64,000 bases of DNA from Lewinellaceae bacterium (GTDB taxonomy: Bacteria > Bacteroidota > Bacteroidia > Chitinophagales > Saprospiraceae): positions 1-64,000 of the forward strand of contig JAHELJ010000018.1 in assembly GCA_024644235.1 (NCBI GenBank), written 5' to 3'. The number at the start of each line of letters is the position of its first letter. The stretch's first letter is position 1. Positions 1 to 9,700 of the stretch are shown piece by piece. A model generated the notes under the pieces. The model worked only from the letters and a program-made list of their open reading frames with translations. It had not been told where the DNA came from and ran no database searches. The translations under genes and the position numbers were made by a program.

Positions 1-460
1 CAGATCCTTCCGAATCCATGCCGTCGCCCACGCCGGTCATACCATATTTTGGCAGACAGCTTTTGACCAAATCTAATAGATCCTGTGCTTTCGGAAACCC
101 TTCTTCATGCTTCAGTAAATTCGCCTGAACTTGGCCATAGGCACGAATCACCCGGTTGATTGATTCGGGATTGACTTCCGTTCTCAACCAGCAAGATGTC
201 GTAGCAATCAGCCCCTTGATGTCAATTTGGTTTGCGTAGAGTAATAGCCGAACCAGTGATTGCGTATCATCCGGGTCAGCCTCAATATCTGTTAATATGA
301 TGACTCTATTTTTAAGATCAGGTTGTCCCGTCACTCTCTGAATGGGAAGGAGAAAGAGAAGAGAAAACCAAAGGACTCCCTTAGCTCTAAAACGCTTCAA
401 TCTTAAAAAAAATTCTAAGTCAAGAAATAGAGTTGTATTTGCTATGTATTTATTTTTCAT
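1..460 (-). CDS. DUF1593 nucleoside-hydrolase-like protein, N-terminal part (cut by window edge)
   Basis: About 153 residues are visible from the ATG at 460, and the frame stays open to base 1, so the C-terminal part lies outside the window. A short basic N-terminus is followed by a hydrophobic stretch (WFSLLFLLPI) that looks like a signal or anchor. Next comes the motif LTDIEADPDDTQSL, matching the Asp-rich metal/ribose site of the nucleoside-hydrolase fold used by DUF1593. The gene upstream at 589-1884 is a paralog on the same strand (STDIGGTDPDDNQS), so this is a tandem pair, probably co-transcribed across a 128-bp AT-rich gap. The substrate is unknown; the family is often found with carbohydrate-degradation genes. 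Confidence 0.8.
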   Translation of the reverse strand, partial: MKNKYIANTTLFLDLEFFLRLKRFRAKGVLWFSLLFLLPIQRVTGQPDLKNRVIILTDIEADPDDTQSLVRLLLYANQIDIKGLIATTSCWLRTEVNPESINRVIRAYGQVQANLLKHEEGFPKAQDLLDLVKSCLPKYGMTGVGDGMDSEGS

Positions 461-588
461 TGGAAATTATTTGTAGATATGGGATGATCGATCAAAAATG
501 TTCAGTCAGAAAAACTGAAATTTTCTTTTTTTTGAAAAATTATTTCTTGTTTAGAATATACGTGAATAATACTATGTCTTCCACTGGT

Positions 589-1884
589 CTATTCTTTTAA
601 CCAGTTCCAACGTTCTGCCCAATCCATCAGCGCCTCATTTTTCCATTTGCTGATGGTTTTTCCTCCTTGGATTTTTCCATCGTAGTAAGTGGCACCGGAT
701 TTATCGGAATACCATTGATTTCCCAATGGGTAGTCCGTAATATTCTTGCGTCCAGGCCAAAGGTTGTCGACAACAATTTGACCTTGCTGATCATTTATTG
801 CAGGCAGGGAAGAGGTGAACTTATAACTCAATATTTCTGCCTGCTTAGGTACATATCTTACGGCATATTGGTAATTACCGAGATAGTAGCCTGGCCATTT
901 TTGTACTGAGTTTGCTCCGTATGGTACTTCCAGAAGAAAACAGGATGAATCAGCAGATATATCGAGGTCCGGACCTTCCAAATGGAACTCGATGGTAGTA
1001 GCAAAAGCAAGGGTATCTTCAAGCGTAGACGGGCCCTCGAATATCATCCGGGGACTGTAAGTAATATTTTCAAAGCTGCCGCCCCAACTCTCCGCCAAAG
1101 GGTCATTGGGATCGCCATTCAATAAGTAAAGCAGCGAAGGCGTGTCACCCATTTTAATCTCACCTTTGTAATAATTTTTGAAATCTTTTCCTAAATAGCC
1201 GGCACCATCGATATACCTAGCATAATAGTCTGAATTTTTGACTACGTCGATAGCATCATTTTCGGAGAAAAAGCCGTAATAAGATGAGTTCACTTCAATA
1301 AACCAGAGATTTGGGAAATGCTCAGCGATATAAGCATAACTATTGGCACTCCACTTTTTATTGGGACCTCCGATCCAATATATTCTGATTTTATCCTGAA
1401 TTTCCGGGGCATCATGTAAGGCCTGGGCCAGGTCTTCCAGGCCGCCCCATACCAGGACCCAAAGCGGCTGAGTACTTTCCTTCTTGGCACATGCTATGAT
1501 CCAATCTGAACCCTCCGTGCTTTGCCGGTAACCTTGGTAAGGCGCGTTGCCCGACTGCCCTTGTTTGGTGATGGAACGCAGGTAGTCAGGCGCCGGAAAG
1601 TCTTCGCGGTTTTTTTTTAGTTTGGGAAGATCTTTTTCATACAAATCGATCATGCGGAGTATTTCGGCTTTACTTCCATTGCCGTAAGAGGGAGAAGAAA
1701 TCAATCCTTCAATATGTAGTTTATCGCTATACATGAGCAGGTGTGCCATGGATTGATTGTCATCCGGATCGGTACCGCCAATATCCGTGCTAATTAGTAT
1801 TCGTGGTTTTTCCGTTTGCTTGGTTTGGAAATGGAGAAATGATAAACCAGAGATAAGCAAGAAAATGATAAATTCATGATTCAT
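589..1884 (-). CDS. DUF1593 nucleoside-hydrolase-like secreted protein
   Basis: 431 residues, full length for the family. Residues 1-20 form a signal peptide (EFIIFLLISGLSFLHF). The Asp cluster ISTDIGGTDPDD (D34, D39, D41, D42) resembles the calcium/ribose-binding motif of inosine-uridine hydrolases. The central segment VLVWGGLEDLAQAL and the C-terminal half fit DUF1593, a family annotated as cellulose-binding or nucleoside-hydrolase-like. A second copy starts 128 bp downstream on the same strand. Probably a periplasmic or outer-surface glycosidase-like enzyme; the reaction cannot be named from sequence. Confidence 0.85.
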   Translation of the reverse strand: MNHEFIIFLLISGLSFLHFQTKQTEKPRILISTDIGGTDPDDNQSMAHLLMYSDKLHIEGLISSPSYGNGSKAEILRMIDLYEKDLPKLKKNREDFPAPDYLRSITKQGQSGNAPYQGYRQSTEGSDWIIACAKKESTQPLWVLVWGGLEDLAQALHDAPEIQDKIRIYWIGGPNKKWSANSYAYIAEHFPNLWFIEVNSSYYGFFSENDAIDVVKNSDYYARYIDGAGYLGKDFKNYYKGEIKMGDTPSLLYLLNGDPNDPLAESWGGSFENITYSPRMIFEGPSTLEDTLAFATTIEFHLEGPDLDISADSSCFLLEVPYGANSVQKWPGYYLGNYQYAVRYVPKQAEILSYKFTSSLPAINDQQGQIVVDNLWPGRKNITDYPLGNQWYSDKSGATYYDGKIQGGKTISKWKNEALMDWAERWNWLKE

Positions 1885-2128
1885 GGGCGGATTTCAATTA
1901 CCATTAACATGATGAGCCTAAATGAATTATCCAGCTCAGTGCATTCCATGTAGTTTCCATGGAGAAAATTAGCAAAAATTGCTTTTCTTAACCTGCAGGA
2001 CGTATCTTTCATTTGGATCGTTTGTGGAGATCCGCCTGGTCATTCGGGGACGAGGAATATTCCGTCGAATATAGATGTGATAGGAGCGAGGTACCAAGAA
2101 ATCTCGATTCAATGTTCTTGATTACATA

Positions 2129-4348
2129 ATGGAGAATGATTTGTCTTGCAGAAGAGCATTCCTTAGGGAACTAGGATACATAAGTGTAGGCTTTACACTA
2201 CTGGGCCTTTCTTGCCGAGAAGAACCGGGTTTTCCTGCTGCTAGTCGCACCGATTATGAGGGTGACCTACCCGGCAGTTTGACACGAGCCGATAAAGTTA
2301 GTGCTTGGCTTGAAGTGCTGGAGGATGGCAGGGTAAGGATTTTTTCGGGAAAAGTAGAATTGGGTCAGGGCATTCAGATCGCGATCCAACAAGTAGCTGC
2401 GGAAGAACTAGACATGGATCTGGAGAAAGTCGAGGTTCATCTGGCGGAAACGGGAGTGACACCGAATGAAGGGTACACAGCTGGAAGTGCATCCATCAAA
2501 AATAGTGCAATGTCGGTGCGGTATGCTGCAGCGACGGCAAGGACTACTTTATTGAAGCTGGCCAGTGAGCAGATGAATACACCTGTTGAGGAACTTCTCC
2601 TTTACAATGGCGAGGTCAAATCGAGAGCAGGAGATCAATCCATGACATTCTCCCAATTGCTTCGAGGCACCCAAATCGAAACGGAAGTAACGATTCCAGT
2701 GCCTGTGAAAAGCAAAAGTGATTATAAATATGTGGGTAAGTCTATTCAGCGAATGGACCTCCAAAAAATGGTTTCCGGAGAGTTCGTCTTCATACAAGAT
2801 TTGCAATTTCCCGGTATGCTGCATGCCCGGGTGGTCCATCCACCTAACTACAAATCAACCTTGCAAAATGTGGATGATTCGGAATTACAAAACATCGTCG
2901 ATGGGGTGATAGGGACTGTGGTAAATGGAAATTTAGTAGCAGTCATTGCAGAAAAGGAAACCCAGGCGATTAAGGCTGAAAGCTATTTGAAGGAACATTG
3001 TACCTGGGAGGTCCCTCAAATTTTTCCAAAGCAGGATGAGCTGTATGATCGCATTCGGAAAATCGCAGACGATCCGGTATCGGTCCGCGAAGAGGGTAAT
3101 GTAAGAGCGGTTTTTGCTAATAAGCAGACCCGTAAAGGAATCTACACCAAACCGTTAGTGAAACATGCGTCCCTGGGGCCAGCCTGTGCCGTAGCACTTT
3201 ATGACCAGGAAAAATTGCATATATGGTCGCATAGTCAAGGAATTTATCCCTTGCGGGAGGCGATTGCCAGCATGCTGAAAATGGATGAAGAAAAGATCCA
3301 TATCATATCGGTCCCGGGAGCTGGTTGTTTTGGACACAGTACTGCAGATGATGCAGCAGCGGAAGCGGCTTTAGTAGCTTTGGAATACCCTGGAAAGCAT
3401 ATACGCTTACAGTGGTCCCATGGGGACGACCTCGCCTGGGATCCATATGGATCGGCAATCATAGCGGAAGTGGAAGCCTCTCTGGATGATTCCGGTAAGA
3501 TTGCGGCATGGAAGTCTGACATCTGGACCGATTCACACAGCACCCGTCCGAACCGCGATGGTGGAACTTTAATGGTTGCCCGATATCTGGATGATCCGCT
3601 GACGATGCAGTCCAGGGGCTATCTTGGCGGAGGGCACCGGAACGCTGATCCCTATTACAACATCCCCAATCTAGAGCTCAAAGCACATTATTTTGAAGGT
3701 CCGTTGCGAGTGTCCTCCCTACGGAGTCTGGGTGCTTTTGCCAATATTTTTGCGATCGAGTCTCTCATGGATGAATTGGCAGAAATAGCGGGAAGGCATC
3801 CGCTGGATTTCCGGATTGAGCATCTGGACGATGAGCGAGCCATTGCGGTCATGCAAAAAATTGGTGATCTCACCGATTCCCGGCAATTGGCCGACGGAGA
3901 AGGGCTTGGATATGGCTTTATGCGGTATAAAAACTCGGATGCATATATCGCGGTCGCGGCGTGGTTGTCCGTGGATGAAATAAACGGCTCGGTAGATCTG
4001 AAAAAACTATGGGCAGCCATCGATGCAGGTGAGGTGATCAATCCGGATGGGTTGAAGAATCAAACGGAGGGAGGTATGTTGCAAGGAGCAAGCTGGACAT
4101 TGAAGGAGCAAGTGAAGTTTGATAAAAGCCATATTACCAGTACGGATTGGTCGAGGTATCCGGTACTAAGAATGGCTGATTCCCCTGATTTAGAGGTTGC
4201 GATCATCGATCGTCCGGATTTACCAGCTATGGGCGGCGGTGAGGCTGGAGTACCTCCCACAGCAGCAGCCATTGCCAATGCGATCTACCGGGCTTGCGGG
4301 AAGCGTATCTATGATTTACCTATCAGGCCCGAAAAAATTTTTGGTTGA
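2129..4348 (+). CDS. Xanthine dehydrogenase-family molybdopterin-binding subunit (IorB/NdhB-like), orphan
   Basis: 739 residues, the length of the large subunit of isoquinoline 1-oxidoreductase-type enzymes, which hydroxylate N-heterocycles or oxidise aldehydes with a molybdopterin cytosine dinucleotide cofactor. Visible signatures are GKVELGQGIQIAIQQVAAEE and TAGSASIKNSAMSVRYAAA near the N-terminus, LRSLGAFANIFAIESLMDEL in the middle, and GGGEAGVPPTAAAIANAI near the end. In the last, E705 corresponds to the catalytic Glu of xanthine oxidase. The N-terminus has a Tat-like RRAFLRELG at residues 8-16 followed by a lipobox-like LGLSC (Cys29), so export is likely. The [2Fe-2S] small subunit normally beside it is absent on both sides. 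Confidence 0.88.
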   Translation: MENDLSCRRAFLRELGYISVGFTLLGLSCREEPGFPAASRTDYEGDLPGSLTRADKVSAWLEVLEDGRVRIFSGKVELGQGIQIAIQQVAAEELDMDLEKVEVHLAETGVTPNEGYTAGSASIKNSAMSVRYAAATARTTLLKLASEQMNTPVEELLLYNGEVKSRAGDQSMTFSQLLRGTQIETEVTIPVPVKSKSDYKYVGKSIQRMDLQKMVSGEFVFIQDLQFPGMLHARVVHPPNYKSTLQNVDDSELQNIVDGVIGTVVNGNLVAVIAEKETQAIKAESYLKEHCTWEVPQIFPKQDELYDRIRKIADDPVSVREEGNVRAVFANKQTRKGIYTKPLVKHASLGPACAVALYDQEKLHIWSHSQGIYPLREAIASMLKMDEEKIHIISVPGAGCFGHSTADDAAAEAALVALEYPGKHIRLQWSHGDDLAWDPYGSAIIAEVEASLDDSGKIAAWKSDIWTDSHSTRPNRDGGTLMVARYLDDPLTMQSRGYLGGGHRNADPYYNIPNLELKAHYFEGPLRVSSLRSLGAFANIFAIESLMDELAEIAGRHPLDFRIEHLDDERAIAVMQKIGDLTDSRQLADGEGLGYGFMRYKNSDAYIAVAAWLSVDEINGSVDLKKLWAAIDAGEVINPDGLKNQTEGGMLQGASWTLKEQVKFDKSHITSTDWSRYPVLRMADSPDLEVAIIDRPDLPAMGGGEAGVPPTAAAIANAIYRACGKRIYDLPIRPEKIFG

Positions 4349-4432
4349 AAAGCCAGAGTTCTTGAATTAAGGAAAATCTTTTTTAATGCTACAAAGATGA
4401 CCCTTGCGAATTGTGTTGGGCAATCATAATTC

Positions 4433-4846
4433 TCAATTCGTCAACCTCTTTGCAATTTTAAGTTCAAGTACTGCCAAGGTCGCCACTAATGAAATCTCCA
4501 GCAGAATGTAAGTCCAGCCGAGAGAAGTGATCACAGCCCTGTGATATAGCGTCAGTGCAAATGATAAGCAACAATATGAAAGATTGGTAATCGCAACTAC
4601 CCTTAAGAAATATTGCAGATTGTCTTGGATTTTATAATAACAGTAAAAATCATAAACGGCAAAAGCACATGGTAATGAGGCAAGAAAATATAGGATTGCT
4701 TTGGGGATACCAAAAACAGGTTGAAACTTAACCAGGACAACTCCCAAAAGAAAGGCAGATAAAACAGCCCCAAATCCGTCGATTAAAAAAAGTTTTCTTG
4801 GATTTGAAAACCCCAATTTCGCAAGTTGGTTAATGGCATTAATCAA
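4433..4846 (-). CDS. Small integral membrane protein, unknown function
   Basis: 137 residues with about four hydrophobic segments: LIDGFGAVLSAFLLGVVLV, AILYFLASLPCAFAVYDFY, VVAITNLSYCCLSFALTLY and ILLEISLVATLAVLELKIA. No catalytic motif is visible. The frame opens with TTG and has no early ATG, so the start is uncertain. It stands alone between a convergent gene at 2129-4348 and the BNR-protein gene further along the same strand. Composition and topology support a real inner-membrane protein; I do not recognise a named family. Confidence 0.6.
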   Translation of the reverse strand: MINAINQLAKLGFSNPRKLFLIDGFGAVLSAFLLGVVLVKFQPVFGIPKAILYFLASLPCAFAVYDFYCYYKIQDNLQYFLRVVAITNLSYCCLSFALTLYHRAVITSLGWTYILLEISLVATLAVLELKIAKRLTN

Positions 4847-5082
4847 TTTAGATATATGAGATTTGGAAACGTTAAATCAAGACACCCTCAGTAATGATCA
4901 ATATGATCAAGTATCATTCCTACAATTTGGATTCGTTTGATTCAAACAGGAATACATCAGTATACTGCTCTGGTTGACTTTTCTTTTGACTGCTGGAGTC
5001 TTTCCCCTCTCTAATCCTTCAATTTCAGTCAAGCAGATTCCTCACCACCAGCCAGTAGGTCATCCAACTGCAGAATTTATTT

Positions 5083-8000
5083 TTAGTCTCCTCCTGACAC
5101 CATAACCGGCTTCACTCCGTGTTCTTCAAAGAGCCCCATCAATTCCTGTAACGGACCTGACCGAATCGCCTCAAATCTCTGCTGGTGACTATTTAATCTT
5201 TCCCTTAGCAAATTATATACCTCCAGATGCGAGTCTGCCGGAGGGAAATCACTGGTGGGCACGGTGGAGGCCAGGTAGCTAATCTTCTCCACCAGCATGG
5301 CCGGGTATCGGATCTGATCCTGGCCAGTACCAGTGATTTTTAGCTGAGTCACTTCACCTTCCAGTTCAATAAGATTGCTGTCAAGAGAAGAAATTGATTC
5401 CAATATCTCCGGATAACCTTTCTGCTCCTTTAAGGTCATTGCCAGATCAGAGATCTGCCTCCTTATTGATTCTATCTGATTGATCAGAGCAACCGCCTCA
5501 TTCATACCGCTATATAGTTTTTTCATAAGATCGGTTTGCGCTGCAATGTCAGACAATTCTCCTTCCGAATTAGGATCCTTCAAGACGCGGATGCTTGTCT
5601 TAAAATCTGAGCTGTCTAGTGTAGTACGTACGTAGTAATCACCCGGAGGTACCAGCATGGTGAATCGACCTACAGGTGATTTCCTTTTTCGCTCTTCACC
5701 CAATGGGACCCATTCGGCGTACCGCGGTTTGGTACGGAAAACGATCTGGTTGGTTGAGTCCGTACGGAGATTCCACCATACCCGGTTTAGTCCGGCTTTG
5801 CCCTTATGCTTAATGGTGCGAAGGGTATCATTTTCAGTATTTACAATTTGTATCAAAACAGGATCCTGGTCTTCAGCGAGCCAGTAATGGAGGCTACCCC
5901 CATAGGGTGGATCCTTTCCGGAAGAAGCTTCCGGGAAAAACTGCATATTCATGCTTACCGGCTGAAGGCGGTAAATAGGTTTTGGGTCAAAAAGATGCGC
6001 ATTTGATTCTGCAATCTGCTGAGACATCTGTTGGAATGGTGAGATATCGTCAAGTATCCAGATACCCCTGCCGTAGGTACCCACCACCATGTCATTGAAG
6101 TGCTCAGGAATGTCAATCCAATACATGGGAGAAGCCGGTAGATTGGTCATAAGCGACTGCCAGTTTTCACCATCATCCAGAGAAAAATAGAGTGCATTTT
6201 CTGTGCCGACATAAAGCAGTCCTTCTCGCACCGGATCTTCACGCACGCAACGTGCATAGTTGAGCATAGTACTATCAGTAATTCCATTTACAATCTTGGT
6301 CCAGGACTGTCCATAGTTCTTGGTCTTGTAGACATAGGGAGCAAAATCTCCCACTTGATGAAAATCGACCGTGAGATAAGCTGCACCTTCATTCCATTTC
6401 GAGGCATCAATATTTCGGACAGTACCTAATGGGGGAAGTCCGGGAATGTTGGCAGTCACATTTTGCCAGGTTTCACCGCCATCGCGACTTATGTGGACCA
6501 AGCCATCGTTTGTACCGGCCCAAAAGAGCCCTTCCCGGAGAGGAGATTCGTCGAAGGCATAGATTACGTTGGCATATTCTACAGCGATGTTATCCGGGGT
6601 CAGACCACCTGATGCCTTTTGTTTCGTAGAATCATTTAGGGTGAGATCGGGACTGACCAACTGCCAGCTCTGCCCCTGGTCGGTGGTGCGATGCACATGC
6701 TGACTGGTCACATAAACGGTGTTGTTGTCGTGGGGGGAGATCAGCAGGGGGAAGGTCCATTGAAAGCGATACTTCACATCCTTGGCGGCATGACCAGCCA
6801 GGAGTTCAGGCCATACTTCCACCTGTCGGTACTGTCTCGTTTTTTCATCGTAGCGAGTGACGATGCCTCCCAGGGGTCCATATCCCGAGGCACTGGACCA
6901 GATAATGTCAGGATCTGTCGGATCGGCAGTGGCAAAGCCGCTTTCCCCGCCTCCGATATCGTACCACACACCGGTGTGTATAACTCCACCTCCAAAGAGA
7001 CCGGAAACACCGCTGCGACTGGGTCCTTTCATAGAAGGCCCATCCTGGCGATTGGTCAGCACGTTGTACGGCACTTTCGTATCCGTAGTGACATGGTACA
7101 GCTGCGCTACCGGTAAATGCACCCGGTGCCACGAAGCTCCCCGGTTCATGGAGATAGACAAGCCGCCGTCGCCCACTACGATCATCCGGTTCCCATCGGT
7201 GGGGTCAATCCACATCTCATGATGGTCCCAGTTGGGTTGCTGGAGGAAGGGAGCAGAAGTTACTGTTTTCCCCCCATCAATGCTGGTACTATAGCTGGCA
7301 GCCAGAAAATAGATCTCATTAGGATTGTCAGGAGAAGCGGCGCAACGGGTGTAATAAGCTTGTCTTCCCCCCAGGTCACGGTTGGAGTTGATCAATTTCC
7401 AGGTTTTTCCCTTGTCGTCTGATCGCCAGAGTTCACCGCTTTCCGTCTCCTCTCCATCCCAGGGCACGCCATCACCCGTTTCAATTAAAGCATAAACACG
7501 ATCGGGCGCTGCCGGAGTCATTGCCAAAGCGATCTTTCCAACCGATTTTTTCGGAAGCTCACTTCCCTCGAGCCTCGACCAGGTTTCGCCGGCATCTTTC
7601 GACATGTATAAGCCACTACCCGGACCGCCACTTACCCGGATCCAGGTCTTTAGCTCCAGTTGCCACATACCCGCAAATAGGATGCGAGGATTATTGGGAT
7701 CCATCACGATGTCAGAAGCTCCCGTTTTTTCATCCACGAACAGAACGTGTTTCCAACTCATACCACCATCATTGCTCTTAAAGACACCCCTTTGCTTTTG
7801 AGGACTGTAACCGTGACCAACAGATGCCGCATATAGAATGTCTGCATCAGTAGGATGGACAACGATTCTACTGATTCTTCCGGTACTGTCCAGCCCCAGG
7901 TGTGACCAGGTTTCTCCTCCATCGGTTGATTTCCATACTCCGTTGCCAATCGAAACATTGGACCGGATAAAACTCTCACCGGTGCCGGCATAGATCACCT

Positions 8001-8316
8001 GAGGATCAGAAGGGGCAACAGCTAGTGCACCGATCGAATGCACAGGATATTTGTCAAAAACGGGCTTCCAATTTAAGCCTCCATCTCCTGTTTTCCAGAT
8101 TCCTCCGGTTGCCGCTCCCACGTAGTAGGTGAGGGGATCACCTGATATTCCTGATACCGAAATAATGCGGTTTCCAACCGGCCCGATGTGCCGAAACTTC
8201 AGCTGTTCAAGTTGGGATCTCTCAAAAGATTGAGCCGCGACTTTGGCGTGGGTTAAAAGGGTCAGTATAGCTAATAGAAAAGACAGTCTATGTCTTAGGA
8301 GAGCTTCTGAAGTCAT
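5083..8316 (-). CDS. VPS10/sortilin-like BNR beta-propeller secreted protein
   Basis: 1077 residues with an N-terminal signal peptide (SFLLAILTLLTHAKVAAQ). The body holds many Asp-box/BNR repeats of the form S-x-D-x-G-x-T-W: KTGDGGLNWKPV, STDGGETWSHL, SNDGGMSWKH, SKDAGETWSRL, SDDKGKTWKL, SRDGGETWQNV and SLDDGENWQSL. These build one or two large beta-propellers. The C-terminal 250 residues, after GRGIWILDDI, are an Ig-like and helical tail. Bacteroidota homologues are usually named glycosyl hydrolase, but no sialidase catalytic residues are evident, so a binding or scaffold role is equally possible. It starts with ATG at 8316 and ends 236 bp from the next gene. Confidence 0.85.
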   Translation of the reverse strand: MTSEALLRHRLSFLLAILTLLTHAKVAAQSFERSQLEQLKFRHIGPVGNRIISVSGISGDPLTYYVGAATGGIWKTGDGGLNWKPVFDKYPVHSIGALAVAPSDPQVIYAGTGESFIRSNVSIGNGVWKSTDGGETWSHLGLDSTGRISRIVVHPTDADILYAASVGHGYSPQKQRGVFKSNDGGMSWKHVLFVDEKTGASDIVMDPNNPRILFAGMWQLELKTWIRVSGGPGSGLYMSKDAGETWSRLEGSELPKKSVGKIALAMTPAAPDRVYALIETGDGVPWDGEETESGELWRSDDKGKTWKLINSNRDLGGRQAYYTRCAASPDNPNEIYFLAASYSTSIDGGKTVTSAPFLQQPNWDHHEMWIDPTDGNRMIVVGDGGLSISMNRGASWHRVHLPVAQLYHVTTDTKVPYNVLTNRQDGPSMKGPSRSGVSGLFGGGVIHTGVWYDIGGGESGFATADPTDPDIIWSSASGYGPLGGIVTRYDEKTRQYRQVEVWPELLAGHAAKDVKYRFQWTFPLLISPHDNNTVYVTSQHVHRTTDQGQSWQLVSPDLTLNDSTKQKASGGLTPDNIAVEYANVIYAFDESPLREGLFWAGTNDGLVHISRDGGETWQNVTANIPGLPPLGTVRNIDASKWNEGAAYLTVDFHQVGDFAPYVYKTKNYGQSWTKIVNGITDSTMLNYARCVREDPVREGLLYVGTENALYFSLDDGENWQSLMTNLPASPMYWIDIPEHFNDMVVGTYGRGIWILDDISPFQQMSQQIAESNAHLFDPKPIYRLQPVSMNMQFFPEASSGKDPPYGGSLHYWLAEDQDPVLIQIVNTENDTLRTIKHKGKAGLNRVWWNLRTDSTNQIVFRTKPRYAEWVPLGEERKRKSPVGRFTMLVPPGDYYVRTTLDSSDFKTSIRVLKDPNSEGELSDIAAQTDLMKKLYSGMNEAVALINQIESIRRQISDLAMTLKEQKGYPEILESISSLDSNLIELEGEVTQLKITGTGQDQIRYPAMLVEKISYLASTVPTSDFPPADSHLEVYNLLRERLNSHQQRFEAIRSGPLQELMGLFEEHGVKPVMVSGGD

Positions 8317-8642
8317 GATCTTCTATATTGGTCATGAGCCAAAATAGGGAGAATTTGAAAACACCCGGGAGGCAAATCGATCTTAACCATTGATAATAAT
8401 CCGGCATTTTGTAATTTCAGAAGTGTTCATGGAGAAGATGATCTCTGTTATCAATAACCTTAAAAGACCAAATTGAAGAAAACCACCACCCGAAGGCAGG
8501 TTGTCACCTGCCATTTACTGTCACATAGTTGTCTTAGATGCATGACACACTAAGCGTGTGTTAATCTCAGCAAATACCAGCTTGTATTCTATTTGTGTTT
8601 GGATCGAGCCGGCATGCTCGGCACTTGATCCGTAATAAAGAG
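8317..8642. other. Intergenic region with small hairpins, no gene seen
   Basis: No convincing reading frame. Upstream of the BNR gene the sequence is AT-rich and should hold its promoter. Bases 8496-8513 form a perfect 7-bp stem GGCAGGT/ACCTGCC with a TGTC loop. Around 8602-8631 there is a partly symmetric segment with outer arms GGATC/GATCC and inner arms GCCG/CGGC. These could be part of a structured 3' or 5' untranslated RNA; neither carries a clear T-tract. Confidence 0.5.
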
Positions 8643-8666
8643 AAGTCCCGGAGCAATCCGGGACTT
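8643..8666 (-). terminator. Rho-independent terminator of the fasciclin gene
   Basis: Perfect 10-bp inverted repeat AAGTCCCGGA/TCCGGGACTT with a 4-base loop, 50 bp past the stop of the fasciclin gene. On the minus strand it is followed by CTCTTTATTA, a weak T-rich tail. Confidence 0.75.
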
Positions 8667-8715
8667 CATTTACGGAAATAAATTAAATATCCGTACTCAC
8701 TGTCTCTTGCTTGAC

Positions 8716-9639
8716 TTACGGTAGTAGGACTTTGTTGAGGACGTGAATCACACCATTTGTGGCCTGCACATCAGTCAAAATGATTTGAGCAATATTACCA
8801 TTCGCATCAGTAATTTTTGCTCCATCGGATAGAGTTATGGTGAAAGGAGTTCCATTTACCGTCATTACTTCCATGTTCCCACTCAGATCAGTCGAACGGA
8901 CATTGGCCGCTCCTACTACATGGTAGGTAAGCACATTGGATAATTGATTAGCATCTAGTGTAGCTACTACATCTGAGATTTCGGCAAAGGCAGCATCAAC
9001 TGGAGCGAAAACAGTAAATGGACCGCTTCCACTCAATACCGTCACCAAATCGCCGGATGCAGCACCTAAAGCTCCAACTAGTTGTGTAAAATTCTCATTA
9101 GCTGCGGCATGCTCCACGATATTCATCGGCAGAAGAACTTGGTCGACTACGTGAATTACACCGTTGGAAGCATCCAAATCAGCAGTAGTGACAGTGGCTT
9201 TTCCGTTAATTATGACACCCTGTGACGATTTTTCAATGAGCATGCTGAGAGCAGCACCTTGTGGGCCGGATGTAGTGGCGGTAGATGCATATGTTTGACC
9301 TTCGGCGATGTCAGCCGCTTCGATTTGAGCTCCAATGACATGGTAGAGCAGAATATTGCTTAAATCTTCGTCACTGATTGTACTGAGGTCAACTCCCAGG
9401 GCGGTAAAGGCTTCATTGGTTGGAGCAAAAACGGTGAATGGGCCCGATCCTTGAAGCACTGCTACCAGATTAGTCCGAACCAGAGCCTGAGTCAGCGTAC
9501 TGAAATTAGCATCGCCTTGGGCAATATCGACGATTGTCTGAGGTTCACTGATAGGGTCTTCATTATTATTACAGGCTGCTAATGATACGGCGGCCATAGA
9601 GAAGATCAGGAACGATTGAAGAAATAATTTAATTTTCAT
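8716..9639 (-). CDS. Lipoprotein with two fasciclin (FAS1) domains
   Basis: 307 residues. The signal peptide ends in the lipobox SLAAC (Cys23). Two FAS1 domains follow, at about 35-168 and 173-307. Each has the H1 motif GPFTVFAPTNEAF or GPFTVFAPVDAAF, the YHV motif (LLYHVIGA, LTYHVVGA) and the H2 motif NGVIHVVDQVLLP or NGVIHVLNKVLLP. FAS1 domains mediate adhesion or surface protein contact, so this is likely an outer-membrane adhesion lipoprotein. It is divergent from the gene at 9796 across a 156-bp region with a striking palindrome, and it has its own terminator. Confidence 0.92.
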   Translation of the reverse strand: MKIKLFLQSFLIFSMAAVSLAACNNNEDPISEPQTIVDIAQGDANFSTLTQALVRTNLVAVLQGSGPFTVFAPTNEAFTALGVDLSTISDEDLSNILLYHVIGAQIEAADIAEGQTYASTATTSGPQGAALSMLIEKSSQGVIINGKATVTTADLDASNGVIHVVDQVLLPMNIVEHAAANENFTQLVGALGAASGDLVTVLSGSGPFTVFAPVDAAFAEISDVVATLDANQLSNVLTYHVVGAANVRSTDLSGNMEVMTVNGTPFTITLSDGAKITDANGNIAQIILTDVQATNGVIHVLNKVLLP

Positions 9640-9700
9640 TTTGTAAATTTTTGATGTGAGAATGAATTCAAAGAACAGAAACTATAACAGCAGCAATTAC

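Noticed and set aside
6691-7116. Long frames opposite the BNR-propeller gene (141 and other residues)
   Set aside because: They are antisense to a well-supported 1077-residue gene and have no family motif; repeated Asp-box codons give open frames on the other strand.
5083-8316. Sialidase identity for the BNR protein
   Set aside because: Asp boxes are present but the Arg triad and catalytic Tyr/Glu of sialidases are not evident, and the repeat number suits VPS10-like propellers.
8602-8631. Partly symmetric GGATC...GATCC segment as a transposon end
   Set aside because: Symmetry is short and imperfect, with no transposase or target duplication nearby.
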